Origin: Candidatus Sumerlaeota bacterium
GTDB taxonomy: Bacteria > Sumerlaeota > Sumerlaeia > Sumerlaeales > Sumerlaeaceae
Assembly: GCA_026398535.1 (NCBI GenBank)
Contig: JAPLSQ010000049.1
Span: 31,108-95,107 of the forward strand
Direction: 5' to 3'
DNA: 64,000 nt
The notes under the pieces were generated by a model. It made no database searches, had not been told where the DNA came from, and saw only the letters and a list, made by a program, of their open reading frames with translations. Shown here piece after piece: positions 1 to 9,211 of this stretch. The position numbers and the translations under genes are program-made. Numbering within the stretch: the first letter of the stretch is position 1; the number at the start of each line of letters is the position of its first letter.

Positions 1-3000
1 CACAGGGGAGGCAAAGAATGGGTCTCCGGTCATCACAGGCCAACCGGATCGCATGACGCCGTTGGAATCGATCATGCTGACCTTGCCGCCATAACCAGCC
101 CAAATGCTCCATTCCGTCCCAGTTCCCTGATCAACCAGCAAAGCGGGCGATGCGATAATGGGTTCGCCATAATTGATTGGGAACGAGGAGGTGGTTTCTC
201 TCAGTCCGCGCGCATTTCTGCCGTCGATGACACCATCGCGATCGGCGATCAGGATGCGCGCCTCACCTGATCCATTTTGCTTGAGAACGATCGGAGAGGC
301 GGTGACGGAGGAACCGAAGCTGACCGGCCAGCCTATGATGTCGGCGCCTGACGTGTTGACCACATGAACATAAGGCGCGGCCGATGCCGCGATGATTTCG
401 GGAACGCCATCGCCATTGACATCGGCCACAAGCGGTGTTGGTGAAATCAGGGTATTCTTGGATTCGAGTTGCGGAATGCCAAGGGGCACGACCGTGGATG
501 TCAGTGAGCCATCCATCTTGATGATAAACAACTGCGCGTCATCGCTGACACAGATGACGGATTTGTCGCCTGATGGATCAAGCTGGGCGGTGACCAGCGC
601 CGACTTGACGGGCATCCCCGTCGCGGCGCGCCACTGTAATGCGCCATCAGGCCATGTGTGAGCCTCAATGCCGGCGTTGCCGTCATAATTTTCATCCGCA
701 GTGAGAAGCATTTCCGCGCCGCCGCTGGTCAGCGCGCATACGACAGGCCGCGCGCGGGATGCATCCACAAGCAGGCTCATGGTGGTCGGGATGCCTGCTG
801 AACGCACTTCGCGGTTCGTTCCAACAAGTATGCCTGTTGGAAGCGTGTAGGTGTCGGTAATGATCGCCAGCTCGTTCAAACTGGCCACGATCGGTGACGG
901 GGTCACATCCATCAACTCCATGGATGGTGATGGTGACTGTGCCATTTGCTGTGACAGTGGCGTTGACAATTGTGCGATTAATCTCTGTGGATAGACATAA
1001 TGGTTCCATGTCTCACTGGCTACGCGGTATTGTGGCAACCACCAATCCGTAAAACTGGTTTTGCCAGAAAGCAGGTAACCTGCGAATCCATCAAAAACAG
1101 CCTGCAACACTTGCCTGATTTTGCGGTCGGGGTAGGCGTCCCATATCTGCCTGCTTTCGCGAGGCCAGACCCAGTTGGAGCCTTCGATGACCAGCACATA
1201 GTCTGTGTTGAAACCCGTGAGGGGGGAATTCGGCCAGAACGCGACGACTTCGGTTGAGTTGGGATAACCTTCGCGGACAATGTGGATTTCGCCAAGATTG
1301 CCTTTGAGGTAGGGATCGAAAGGCGCCGTGTGCCTGGAATTGCTGGGATTCAGGCTTGGATTGCTGAGATTGATCTGGATTACAGCGACTTGCCCCAATG
1401 TGGGTGTTGTTTGATTAACAGTTGTATTGGTTCGTTGCTCACCGGGAATCCATGAAGGAGGCGGCAGTGCGTCGAGTGTGCGGTTCCAGATTTGCAGTCG
1501 TGCGTCGCCTGTTCCGCTGTATGGCTGTGTTGAAATCGGAGCCGGGGCGTTGCGGTCGGCGTAGATGCTCACACTGGCTGACCAGGCGCCGTTCAGTTTG
1601 ACGCGTTGCCAGAACTGGTTGATGATCGTGGCGCCGCGGGCGGCAGCTTCGATGCGCAGTCGCAGAGATTGCAGACCGCCGTTGCTGAAGGTTTCGGTGG
1701 AGCTTGTGATGATCACAAAATCGTTATAATCCCAGTCGTTGGGAGATGGCCCAAGCTGATCCTCGTAAGCGACGATGTGAGTCGAAGCAATGACGGAATT
1801 GAGCGTGACGGTGGCGGGGTCCGAGTAGCCGCTGCGGTTGCCCGTGGTGTCCACGGCCCTGACCTTGTAAAAGAAGGTCATTCCATTAAGCGCTGTGTTG
1901 TCGGTGAAACCGGGCACAAGAATCAGCCCGTTGAGCTGACTGTAGGGACCCGCAACATTAGAGGCGCGGAACAGTTCATAACCTTTTAGATCGCCATCGC
2001 GGTTGCCCCCCACAAAGATCAGGTCCACTCTGCTGTCACTGCCGGTAATTGAGGAGATGGCGGGCGTGTCGGGCGGGATTGTGTCAATATATGACGCAGC
2101 CACCGGTCCGATAGATCGTGTGCCGCCTTCCTTGTCAATAAGATCAAGCCGGTAGTAATAGATGGTGTTTCCGTTCACATTGGTGTCGTTCAACTGATAG
2201 TTTGCCCCTGTCTGGCTGTCGCCTTTGGCCGCGATGGCGCCGCCGGGGAGCAATGTGAATGGTCCGTCGCCGCTCGTGGCGCGCCATACTTTGAACGTGT
2301 TGACATCCGGCTCTGTCTGTGTCTGCCAGCGGACAGCGATAGCAGAACCGGAGGTCTGCGCCGTGAAGTAATTGACAACGGTCTGGTGCGTGTCGAGCAC
2401 ATTCATGGCCACGGAACTTTGCACGGTGAAAAGCTCGGACTCGCCGCCCTGCGCCGCCGGCGTCCCGTAACCTTCGCCGCGGATCTGCACGGCATGGGAA
2501 AGGAAGTCGTTGTTTCGCACAAGGGAGTTGTCGGGACGGCGGGCTTTCACCTGGTAACTGATGCCGGCGCCGATGACGATATCCTGGGCGATCGTGAGAT
2601 TGTCCCATGTGACGATTTGCTGGTTTGTGACGGGATCGGTGGTGATCGTTGGCGAACCCGGGCTTATGCCGGTGAATAAGGCGGAGTTGAACTGCGCCGC
2701 CGCATCAAAAATGATTTTGATCTGTGTCTTGAGCAGGGGCGAGAACCCGACATTGTTTGCGGTCAGGCTGAAATTGACGGGTGAGCCAATGGGCACAAGT
2801 TTCTGTGTCGTGGTGGTTTCAAGGTGAGGATTGGGCAGAGTCACGCTCGGCACAAATGTCATCCAGTTGTCGTTGAAGTTGGATATCTGGCAGGTGATTA
2901 GTTTATCGGCTTCGATATTGACATAGGGGCGTCGTCCGTCCGCGGGCTTGTTCATGGCATTGTATGTGGCGCCGTCCACGCTCACGCGGGCATATTCCCC

Positions 3001-4293
3001 TTTGTTGACAGTGCCTGTCTTGAGCAGGACGCCGCCTGATGTGTCGGTGTCCCGGACGGTCCAGCGCGTATTGTTCACGCTGCCATAGATGAAGACATGG
3101 GTTTGTGTGCTCTGAAATCCCAAGACACGGTTCTGAGTGCCGGGCGGCGGAAGGTACATCATGAAGCTTTTTCCAGCGCCGTACCCGGATTGGGCCGAGG
3201 CGAAAGAGGTGTCGTCCTTCGTGCCGCTGAGGTCGCCCGCTTCCATCCAGTCGGCGATCAGCACAGAGACAGGGTGGCCGGGATTTGTGCTGAGTTTGTA
3301 CAAACGATAACTGGTTGTGCTTTCAATCCAGTCGCCGCGCTTTCCGCGGTCGAGGTTGAATATCTGGACGGGCTGCCATACGCGGCCGGCCTCATTCCAG
3401 CCTTCGAGGGCCACAGCCGTGCCATTCTCCCATGCGATCAGCCTCAACTCCCGCTCCTTGGAATAATCAGCGGGAATCATGAAATAGAACAATTCACCCG
3501 AGGAGGAGCCGTTGGATGACGGCACAAACGCCATGCCGTCGCGGCTGTTGCCGACAAGGGAGCCGGACATGACCGTGACGGGTTTGGATGAGCGCACCCA
3601 GAAGGTATGACCGGCATCGAGCACGTCGATGCCAAGTTTCTTTGTCACGATGAGATCTTCGCCCGTCTGCAGCCGTGTTTTCAGAATTTCTGTGGGCGTG
3701 GTCAGGTTGACGGATGTTTTGCCCGAATTTTGAGTTGCCTCGGTGCTGATTTTCAGCACGGAAACATCGGTGTCGGGTTCATAGGAGTAGACGTTCACAT
3801 CGCGGTCGGAAAATGATGTGGCGGGGGAATAGATAAAAAACGACTGCCCGCGCATGGTTTTGTTATCGGCGGGGACAAAATCCCACTGCCAGTCGCTTTT
3901 TGTGGCGATCTGAGTCACAACAGGCTGATCGCTTGTGATCGTGAAATAGTCGCCGTCCCATTTGCCTTGAGCGTCATCGTTGACGCTGTTGTCTTTGATG
4001 AAAACCACCTGCGACTGGCCTGTGGTCAGCACCGTGCTGCTGATCGAGTCGTCCTTGTCCGCATCGGCGTTGGTGTCATTGATGGTCACCGTCGCGGCGA
4101 TGGGGGACACATTGGTCACAATCAGCGCCGAGTCGCGCCCCACAGGATCATTGTTGGGCGGGACGAATATCTGAAAACTTGTCGAAGCGTCGCCGACTCC
4201 AAATCCGCGCAACGCGCAAGTTAAACATATAAAAGTTAAAAGGCGTGTCCGCATGCCCCATAGAATCGGGTTGCCTGGTTGTTCTTGTTTCAT
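1..4293 (-). CDS. Large secreted surface protein with FnIII, LruC and FG-GAP-like regions (3' end outside window)
   Basis: An open minus-strand frame runs from ATG 4293 to the left edge with no stop, so at least 1431 residues are present and the C-terminus is missing. I read the frame by translating the complement. The N-terminus carries a hydrophobic signal (MRTRLLTFICLTCALRGFG), which may start at the in-frame ATG at 4254 instead. Next comes a long region rich in phrases such as FVPSSNGSSSG. Two fibronectin-III-like modules follow (about 2.4-1.8 kb), recognisable by YELFRASNVAGPYS and FFYKVRAVDTTGNRS. An LruC-type motif, YEDQLGPSPNDWDYNDFVI, lies near 1.7 kb. Toward the left edge, VADVNGDGVPEIIAAS is a calcium-binding FG-GAP/VCBS-like repeat. 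The family logic suggests an adhesin or outer-surface protein. No substrate can be named. Confidence 0.75.
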   Translation of the reverse strand, partial: MKQEQPGNPILWGMRTRLLTFICLTCALRGFGVGDASTSFQIFVPPNNDPVGRDSALIVTNVSPIAATVTINDTNADADKDDSISSTVLTTGQSQVVFIKDNSVNDDAQGKWDGDYFTITSDQPVVTQIATKSDWQWDFVPADNKTMRGQSFFIYSPATSFSDRDVNVYSYEPDTDVSVLKISTEATQNSGKTSVNLTTPTEILKTRLQTGEDLIVTKKLGIDVLDAGHTFWVRSSKPVTVMSGSLVGNSRDGMAFVPSSNGSSSGELFYFMIPADYSKERELRLIAWENGTAVALEGWNEAGRVWQPVQIFNLDRGKRGDWIESTTSYRLYKLSTNPGHPVSVLIADWMEAGDLSGTKDDTSFASAQSGYGAGKSFMMYLPPPGTQNRVLGFQSTQTHVFIYGSVNNTRWTVRDTDTSGGVLLKTGTVNKGEYARVSVDGATYNAMNKPADGRRPYVNIEADKLITCQISNFNDNWMTFVPSVTLPNPHLETTTTQKLVPIGSPVNFSLTANNVGFSPLLKTQIKIIFDAAAQFNSALFTGISPGSPTITTDPVTNQQIVTWDNLTIAQDIVIGAGISYQVKARRPDNSLVRNNDFLSHAVQIRGEGYGTPAAQGGESELFTVQSSVAMNVLDTHQTVVNYFTAQTSGSAIAVRWQTQTEPDVNTFKVWRATSGDGPFTLLPGGAIAAKGDSQTGANYQLNDTNVNGNTIYYYRLDLIDKEGGTRSIGPVAASYIDTIPPDTPAISSITGSDSRVDLIFVGGNRDGDLKGYELFRASNVAGPYSQLNGLILVPGFTDNTALNGMTFFYKVRAVDTTGNRSGYSDPATVTLNSVIASTHIVAYEDQLGPSPNDWDYNDFVIITSSTETFSNGGLQSLRLRIEAAARGATIINQFWQRVKLNGAWSASVSIYADRNAPAPISTQPYSGTGDARLQIWNRTLDALPPPSWIPGEQRTNTTVNQTTPTLGQVAVIQINLSNPSLNPSNSRHTAPFDPYLKGNLGEIHIVREGYPNSTEVVAFWPNSPLTGFNTDYVLVIEGSNWVWPRESRQIWDAYPDRKIRQVLQAVFDGFAGYLLSGKTSFTDWWLPQYRVASETWNHYVYPQRLIAQLSTPLSQQMAQSPSPSMELMDVTPSPIVASLNELAIITDTYTLPTGILVGTNREVRSAGIPTTMSLLVDASRARPVVCALTSGGAEMLLTADENYDGNAGIEAHTWPDGALQWRAATGMPVKSALVTAQLDPSGDKSVICVSDDAQLFIIKMDGSLTSTVVPLGIPQLESKNTLISPTPLVADVNGDGVPEIIAASAAPYVHVVNTSGADIIGWPVSFGSSVTASPIVLKQNGSGEARILIADRDGVIDGRNARGLRETTSSFPINYGEPIIASPALLVDQGTGTEWSIWAGYGGKVSMIDSNGVMRSGWPVMTGDPFFASPV

Positions 4294-4443
4294 CGTGATT
4301 TCTTTCTCTCTGCCGTCTGAGTCTTCTTAACCCTTTTATATATTGCCCGGCAAGCCGGTGTAAACCGGAAAATCTGTATATATGAGCAGATAATCCATTC
4401 AGGCATCGTCAAAAAAATCGGAGTACTGCGGGCATTCCGCTTG

Positions 4444-4472
4444 TTGACAAACAATGCACAAGCACATAAATG
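4444..4472 (+). promoter_or_regulatory. Possible sigma-70-type promoter for the L,D-transpeptidase gene
   Basis: A perfect -35 hexamer TTGACA (4444-4449) is followed after 17 bp by TAAATG (4467-4472), a weak -10 match. It lies about 45 bp upstream of the GTG start at 4517, in the 223-bp gap between divergent genes. Confidence 0.35.
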
Positions 4473-4516
4473 ACTCGGCCAACTGATTATGCTGGAATGA
4501 GGTTTAATTTTTCAAC

Positions 4517-4969
4517 GTGTTGATTTACCGTTTTATCCTGGTTATGCTCGGCGCGCTTACAGCCGCGGGAACCGCCTTGGCCGCGGGAGGAAAATCGCCA
4601 ACCAATGAAACCAATACGCCCCCCACCGCATCGTATCAATCCGCGCCGCTTGTCACGCCGGACGTTGAGTTATGGCTCGGAGAGCGTCTGGGACGTTTTG
4701 GGGAATATGAATTCGCCATACTTGGAGGGCGGCCGGGCTATCCCACCCCCACAGGCGCGTTTGCCGTTGAATGGAAATCGCGGTCATGGTGGTCGAAGCA
4801 GTGGAATGCGGAAATGCCTTATTCGATGTTTTTCAAGGGGGGCGCCGCCATGCACGAGGGCAGCCTGGGGGTGGAAAGCCATGGCTGCGTCCATTTAAGT
4901 GAAAAAGCCGCGCGCTATCTCTATTATGCCACGGTTGAAGGAAAGACCAGGGTGTTCGTGTATCCATGA
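4517..4969 (+). CDS. Short periplasmic L,D-transpeptidase (YkuD family)
   Basis: This 150-residue protein has an N-terminal signal peptide (residues 1-23, ending around ALAAGG) and a compact YkuD-like catalytic domain. The signature is intact: H113 and SHGCVHL at 121-127, with C124 as the predicted nucleophile. Enzymes of this family form 3-3 peptidoglycan cross-links or attach proteins to peptidoglycan in the periplasm. The domain is shorter than usual, and the motif ends in HL rather than the common RM/RL, so the donor substrate cannot be predicted. The start is GTG at 4517. No better upstream start was seen, and the Shine-Dalgarno match (tgaggt) is weak. It overlaps the downstream acetyltransferase by four bases (ATGA), so the two are probably translationally coupled. 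Confidence 0.75.
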   Translation: MLIYRFILVMLGALTAAGTALAAGGKSPTNETNTPPTASYQSAPLVTPDVELWLGERLGRFGEYEFAILGGRPGYPTPTGAFAVEWKSRSWWSKQWNAEMPYSMFFKGGAAMHEGSLGVESHGCVHLSEKAARYLYYATVEGKTRVFVYP

Positions 4970-5832
4970 AATGCGCATCCCATAAAACAGAACATGGATT
5001 GTTCAATGTCCGCCGCATGTCGCGGGACGAAGCCAGCCTGGCTGTTTCCTGGGCCGCCGCTGAAGGATGGAATCCGGGATTGTATGATGCCGATTGTTTT
5101 TTCCGCACGGACCCTGACGGATTTTTCGTGGGCGAGTTGGATGGAACCCCTATTGGCTCGATTTCCGCCGTGGCCTATGACCGTCAGTTTGGATTTGCCG
5201 GCTTGTATATCATCGCGTCCGAGTTCCGTGGTCACGGTCTTTTTGCGAAGTATCTGGCCCATGCGGCATTGGAATACATGGGCGACCGCAATGTTGGCCT
5301 CGATGCTGTCATCGAACGGCAACATAAATATGAGGCTGCGGGGTTTCGATTCGCTTACAGGAATTTCCGTTTTGAGGGATCGGGGGGCGGTGAAATGGCG
5401 GAAGGCGTGATTGATTTGCGCGGCCTGCCGTTCGAAACCATCGAAGTCTATGACCTGCCCTGTTTTCCCGCGCCCCGCAGCGGATTTCTGCGCGCATGGA
5501 TCAATCAGCCCGGTTCGTCTGCTCTTGGCGTTCTAAAAAACGGCCATCTGGCGGGTTATGGTGTGATCCGTCCCTGTGTCAAAGGATATAAAATCGGCCC
5601 GCTTTTTGCCGACAGTCCGGCTGAGGCAGAGATATTATTCAACGCGCTCGCGTTGCATGCGGAGGGGTCGGTTGTCTGCCTTGACACGCCCGAAACAAAT
5701 CCGCTGGCGGCTGATTTGGCCAGGCGGCACAATATGAGCATTGTTTTTGAAACCGCGCGCATGTACACGCGCGGATCACCGAGACTGGCAATAGAGCGGA
5801 TTTTCGGAGTCACTTCCTTTGAACTTGGCTGA
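4966..5832 (+). CDS. GNAT-family N-acetyltransferase with C-terminal second domain
   Basis: A 288-residue cytoplasmic protein. Residues 1-130 form a GNAT fold: the beta-4/alpha-3 acetyl-CoA loop reads YIIASEFRGHGLFAKYL, and the C-terminal side has YEAAGFRFAYRNFRFEG. Residues 140-288 resemble the second GNAT-like domain of two-domain acetyltransferases (YitH/Acetyltransf_18 type), with LGVLKNGHLAGYGVIRPC and KIGPLFADSPAEAEILF. The ATG start overlaps the stop of the L,D-transpeptidase gene. The acceptor substrate is unknown. A small-molecule amine is the usual expectation for this architecture. Confidence 0.8.
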   Translation: MKCASHKTEHGLFNVRRMSRDEASLAVSWAAAEGWNPGLYDADCFFRTDPDGFFVGELDGTPIGSISAVAYDRQFGFAGLYIIASEFRGHGLFAKYLAHAALEYMGDRNVGLDAVIERQHKYEAAGFRFAYRNFRFEGSGGGEMAEGVIDLRGLPFETIEVYDLPCFPAPRSGFLRAWINQPGSSALGVLKNGHLAGYGVIRPCVKGYKIGPLFADSPAEAEILFNALALHAEGSVVCLDTPETNPLAADLARRHNMSIVFETARMYTRGSPRLAIERIFGVTSFELG

Positions 5833-5836
5833 TCGT

Positions 5837-5859
5837 GCAAGCAAAGCATATATGCTTGC
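5837..5859. promoter_or_regulatory. Small inverted repeat after the acetyltransferase gene
   Basis: GCAAGCA (5837-5843) and TGCTTGC (5853-5859) form a 7-bp stem. The nested palindrome AAGCATATATGCTT (5844-5857) offers an alternative pairing. There is no T-run, so it could be a weak terminator or an operator for the response-regulator gene at 5942. Confidence 0.3.
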
Positions 5860-5941
5860 CGTGATGTGCCGCTACGGATACCGTGTGCCGTGTTAATGAT
5901 TTTTAATCAGATAATTATCGGAAGATGAACAGGATGCTGCC

Positions 5942-6301
5942 ATGAAGAAGATTCTTGTGGTTGATGACGAAAAGAACATTCGCATCCTTTTCCGCGACGA
6001 GCTGGAGGAGGAAGGCTACGAAGTGGATACGGCTGAAAGCGGGACCGAGGCGCTGGGAAAAGTGGCGGCCAATCCGCCTGATCTTATCGTGCTGGATATC
6101 CGCATGGCAGACATGTCGGGCATCGAAGTTCTTGAGGAGGTGCGCAAGACAAACGAGAAACTTCCGGTGATCATGTGCACAGCCGTGCGCGGGCTGAAAG
6201 ATGACTTCACCATCTGGGACTCACGGGTCAGTGATTACATCACAAAACCCGTCGATCTTGAGGATCTCAAGGCGAAGATCAAAAAAGCGCTGGGCGAATG
6301 A
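5942..6301 (+). CDS. Stand-alone response regulator receiver domain (CheY/Spo0F-like)
   Basis: The 119 residues are exactly one receiver domain. Acidic pair D8-D9, phosphoacceptor D52 (VLDIRMAD), T80 (IMCTA) and K102 (YITKP) are all in place. There is no output domain, so it must act by protein-protein contact or phosphotransfer. No histidine kinase is adjacent. Its stop overlaps the start of the PyrK gene by four bases, an unexpected pairing with pyrimidine metabolism. Confidence 0.9.
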   Translation: MKKILVVDDEKNIRILFRDELEEEGYEVDTAESGTEALGKVAANPPDLIVLDIRMADMSGIEVLEEVRKTNEKLPVIMCTAVRGLKDDFTIWDSRVSDYITKPVDLEDLKAKIKKALGE

Positions 6302-7101
6302 AACATTGCGTGAACGCGGTGTTGGCGGGGGTGGAGCAGCTTGACGCGGACACCTTTGCGCATGTCTACAGGGCGCCGGAAATCGCACGGGACGCCCGCC
6401 CGGGGCAGTTTCTTCACATCCGCGTGAGCAGCCAGACGACGCCCCTCCTGCGCCGGCCCATCAGCATTCTGTGGAGCGACGGCGCCGTCCATGTGCAGAC
6501 ACTGTTCAAAGTTGTGCGGTCGGGCACGGCGTTGCTTGCTGAAAAACGCGAGGGCGGATTGGTGGACATCGCCGGCCCGCTGGGAAATCCTTTCCCCGCG
6601 CATGACGATCTTGATGCTGTCATGATCGCCGGAGGATATGGTATTTCACCGCTTTTTTTTCTTGGCGGGATGCTGAATCCAGATGACGGCAGGTTTGTGA
6701 TGGCGCGTCCACGCCGGCGCACTCTTCTTTATGGCGCGCGCACCGCCGAGGGCCTTTATCTGCGCGACCGGTTGGCGGACAAATTTGATGAGGTCATATA
6801 TGCCACGGAAGATGGTTCGCTGGGCGCGCGGGGACCGATAACCGGCGTGCTGGGCGCGGTGTTATCCGAAAGGTCAAATATCGCCCTGTATGCGTGCGGG
6901 CCAACGCCCATGCTGGCCGCGATCATTAATCAAATCGGGTTCCATAAGACGCATTCCCGCACGCCGTGCTGGCTCTCGATGGAAAATCAGATGGGATGCG
7001 GCGTTGGCGCCTGCCTTGGCTGTGTTGTGAAAACCCGTGACGGATTCCGGACAACATGCAAGGATGGTCCTGTATTTGCTGCCCGAGACCTGATTTTATA
7101 A
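6298..7101 (+). CDS. pyrK: Dihydroorotate dehydrogenase electron-transfer subunit (PyrK)
   Basis: A 267-residue flavoprotein of the ferredoxin-reductase fold. The FAD-binding segment includes LLRRPISIL, the glycine-rich NAD-binding stretch is MIAGGYGISPLFFL, and CGPTPMLAAI is the usual reductase motif. The C-terminus holds the [2Fe-2S] cysteines C234, C239, C242 and C254 (CX4CX2CX11C), diagnostic of PyrK. In family members the subunit passes electrons from dihydroorotate oxidation by PyrD to NAD+. PyrD is not next to it in this window. It starts inside the stop of the receiver gene and is followed by a strong hairpin. Confidence 0.88.
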   Translation: MKHCVNAVLAGVEQLDADTFAHVYRAPEIARDARPGQFLHIRVSSQTTPLLRRPISILWSDGAVHVQTLFKVVRSGTALLAEKREGGLVDIAGPLGNPFPAHDDLDAVMIAGGYGISPLFFLGGMLNPDDGRFVMARPRRRTLLYGARTAEGLYLRDRLADKFDEVIYATEDGSLGARGPITGVLGAVLSERSNIALYACGPTPMLAAIINQIGFHKTHSRTPCWLSMENQMGCGVGACLGCVVKTRDGFRTTCKDGPVFAARDLIL

Positions 7102-7109
7102 TATCAAGG

Positions 7110-7145
7110 CCGGCAGGCGCGGCCGTCTCCGGGGGCGCCTGCCGG
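7110..7145. terminator. Bidirectional hairpin terminator between convergent genes
   Basis: A perfect 11-bp stem: CCGGCAGGCGC (7110-7120) pairs with GCGCCTGCCGG (7135-7145) across a 14-base loop. It lies between pyrK and the convergent gene ending at 7151. The T-rich tail on the plus side is short. Confidence 0.75.
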
Positions 7146-7150
7146 GCGGT

Positions 7151-8857
7151 TTATTGTTTGACGCGCCAGATGTCGCCGACGCTCACGGTTCCATTCGTGG
7201 GATCGTATGTGTATTTGCTGATCAGGTCGATGGATGGTTGCGCCACGGCGGGATCATAAACTTCCCAGTTGATGTCGAATTTCATATCCGGACCAGGGCT
7301 GACGAGTATCCATCCATTGCCTTTTGCGAGGTAACCGAAGGTCAATCCTGGTTTTTCCGCGAAACTATCCGGCATGTGTTGTGTGATATAGGCAATGGGC
7401 GTGGTGAGGTTCGGCGACTTGAAACATGGGACGGGTTTCGAGGCGGGCGGGCTTGGGCGCATGGTTTTTGTCGCGTCGACGGTGGAGGCGGGATAGGCAT
7501 TATAGTCGACATAATAGGATTCCAGCGCGGTGGCCATGCTGCGCATATCGGCGCGTGTGCGGCTGACCTTCGAGCGCACTCCCGCTTCCATGAAATTTGG
7601 CACGGCAATCGCAACGGATGCGGCCAATGGCGCCGCGATGAAGGCTTGCACTATCCCGGTATTTCGCATCTGCCCCTGCGCAATCCAAAGGATGCCCTGC
7701 GGATCATTGATGCGCACAACGACTCTGCCTCCTGATGCATTGGATGCTCCGAGGAGCCGGCGCGTCACCGCCAGCGGAACCTTGTCGCCCGGACTGGCGA
7801 ATTTCTGGAGTTGGTCAAGAAATTTGCTGGCTTCCTGACCGAACCGGGCGCTGACAAATGCCACGCCGTTGCATTTGGATGGGATGTCCTTCATGAGGCT
7901 CTGGTATTCCGTTGCAACGCCGATTCCCTTTTTCTGTGATGCGGTTTCAAGGGCGGTCGTGACTTCATTTTCGTCGCTGGCGAGGAAGAGCCATTCCTTG
8001 GTCTGCGCGATGACAGGTTTCAGCCCGAATGGATTATCGCGCGCGGGCAGTTGCAGAATGTCCATACCGTTCTTTGTAACCACCTTGGGCTGTTCCTCGG
8101 TTGTCTTTTTCAGCAGCGCGACAACGGTGTCGAAGATGGTTTTGTCTTTCACCTTGAGCATGATAATGAAATGCGGCGCGGGCATGTCAGCCTTGCCCTG
8201 GCTTGAGATGGGAATGGAGACTGATTTGTCCTGATCCAGCCGGAAATAGGCGCCCCATTCTCCACCGCATGAAGCAAGGATGGCCGGCAGGTCGACGCCC
8301 TCTTTTTTCACTTTTTCGGTCCATTGGCGCAAGGATGTCACTCCGACAGCTCCCGCAACGGCCTGCGCCGCCTGCTCGGTGAGGTTTTCGATTTTGGTGA
8401 AATCGGTATTCTGTGCCGTGACAAGAATGGCGTCCGCGGGCGCATATTTCAGACCATCAAGCTCGTAAGGGTCGCCGCCCCTGAGCTGAAACAGGCCAGC
8501 CGGTTCATTGATGCGCAGATAGATTTTCATGCGCCGGTTTTTTTCGTCGAGCGATTTCATGCTCATGCCAAGATCAGCCATATTGTCGAGTCCAAGCGAC
8601 TTTGTCAGTGAGCGCGCTATGGCGGGAAGCGACGCGGCGCCCGAATCACCCGACGCGAGGAAAAGCGGTTCCAACTCGTCGATAATGTCATTCATCACAT
8701 TTTTCAGGTCCGTGTACATGAAGAACGATCCCCCCAAATCGAGCTTGGCCGTCACATCAGCAAACCCGGTGTTTTCCGGCTCGGTGTATGCCGGCATGGT
8801 CATTGGCAGGAATGCCAATACAGAAATCATCGTGCTGAACAGCTTGCGGGTATTCAT
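7151..8857 (-). CDS. Secreted protein fused to an internal pseudopilin-like domain
   Basis: A 568-residue protein. The start is set at ATG 8857 because AAGGAG lies 5 bases upstream. A signal peptide (MNTRKLFSTMISVLAFLPMTMPA) is followed by about 380 residues with DUF3352-like character: repeated FDTVVALLKKTTEE and WLFLASDENEVTTALETA-type segments. Around residues 405-430 a hydrophobic stretch ends in VAIAVPNFMEAGVRSKVSR, the segment that follows the N-methylated helix in this genome's pseudopilins. The C-terminus is the pseudopilin tail YDPTNGTVSVGDIWR. The pilin part therefore has no leader-peptidase site of its own and must be carried by the N-terminal protein. Function is unknown. It is probably envelope-located. 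Confidence 0.7.
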   Translation of the reverse strand: MNTRKLFSTMISVLAFLPMTMPAYTEPENTGFADVTAKLDLGGSFFMYTDLKNVMNDIIDELEPLFLASGDSGAASLPAIARSLTKSLGLDNMADLGMSMKSLDEKNRRMKIYLRINEPAGLFQLRGGDPYELDGLKYAPADAILVTAQNTDFTKIENLTEQAAQAVAGAVGVTSLRQWTEKVKKEGVDLPAILASCGGEWGAYFRLDQDKSVSIPISSQGKADMPAPHFIIMLKVKDKTIFDTVVALLKKTTEEQPKVVTKNGMDILQLPARDNPFGLKPVIAQTKEWLFLASDENEVTTALETASQKKGIGVATEYQSLMKDIPSKCNGVAFVSARFGQEASKFLDQLQKFASPGDKVPLAVTRRLLGASNASGGRVVVRINDPQGILWIAQGQMRNTGIVQAFIAAPLAASVAIAVPNFMEAGVRSKVSRTRADMRSMATALESYYVDYNAYPASTVDATKTMRPSPPASKPVPCFKSPNLTTPIAYITQHMPDSFAEKPGLTFGYLAKGNGWILVSPGPDMKFDINWEVYDPAVAQPSIDLISKYTYDPTNGTVSVGDIWRVKQ

Positions 8858-9094
8858 ATTTTTCTCCTTATGGTGAGCCAATTCATGTTGTCAATGAACA
8901 CGAAAACCCGCTGAAAATCCAATGTCAAGGATAACAGATCCCTGACAGGCAGAGCGCATATTGATGTTGTTGCGTTGAAACGGGCCAGAGTTTGCCCCAG
9001 TCCCGGTTGCGCCGGCAGGCTTCGAGTTCGATGAGGTTGAAAGGTCTTCAGCCACACAGTATATGTTGTTGACGCGTTACCTGTTGACGCGGAC

Positions 9095-9115
9095 TTATCC
9101 ACAGGTTTATCCATA
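9095..9115 (+). promoter_or_regulatory. Pair of DnaA-box-like sites
   Basis: TTATCCACA (9095-9103) is a perfect consensus DnaA box. TTATCCATA (9107-9115) follows in the same orientation with one mismatch. No further box cluster, AT-rich unwinding element or dnaA/dnaN gene is seen, so a replication origin is not supported. Confidence 0.4.
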
Positions 9116-9211
9116 ATAGTGGATATTAAATTTGACAATTACAGTCATCTGGCGGCGCGCGCAATGCGGGATAATCAGCGCCCCAGCCGAATTGGAAACG
9201 AATTCCGCATA

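Noticed and set aside
8854..9138. A 94-codon minus-strand frame just upstream of the pilin-fusion gene
   Set aside because: No ribosome site, no motif, and it covers the DnaA-box region. Not supported as a gene.
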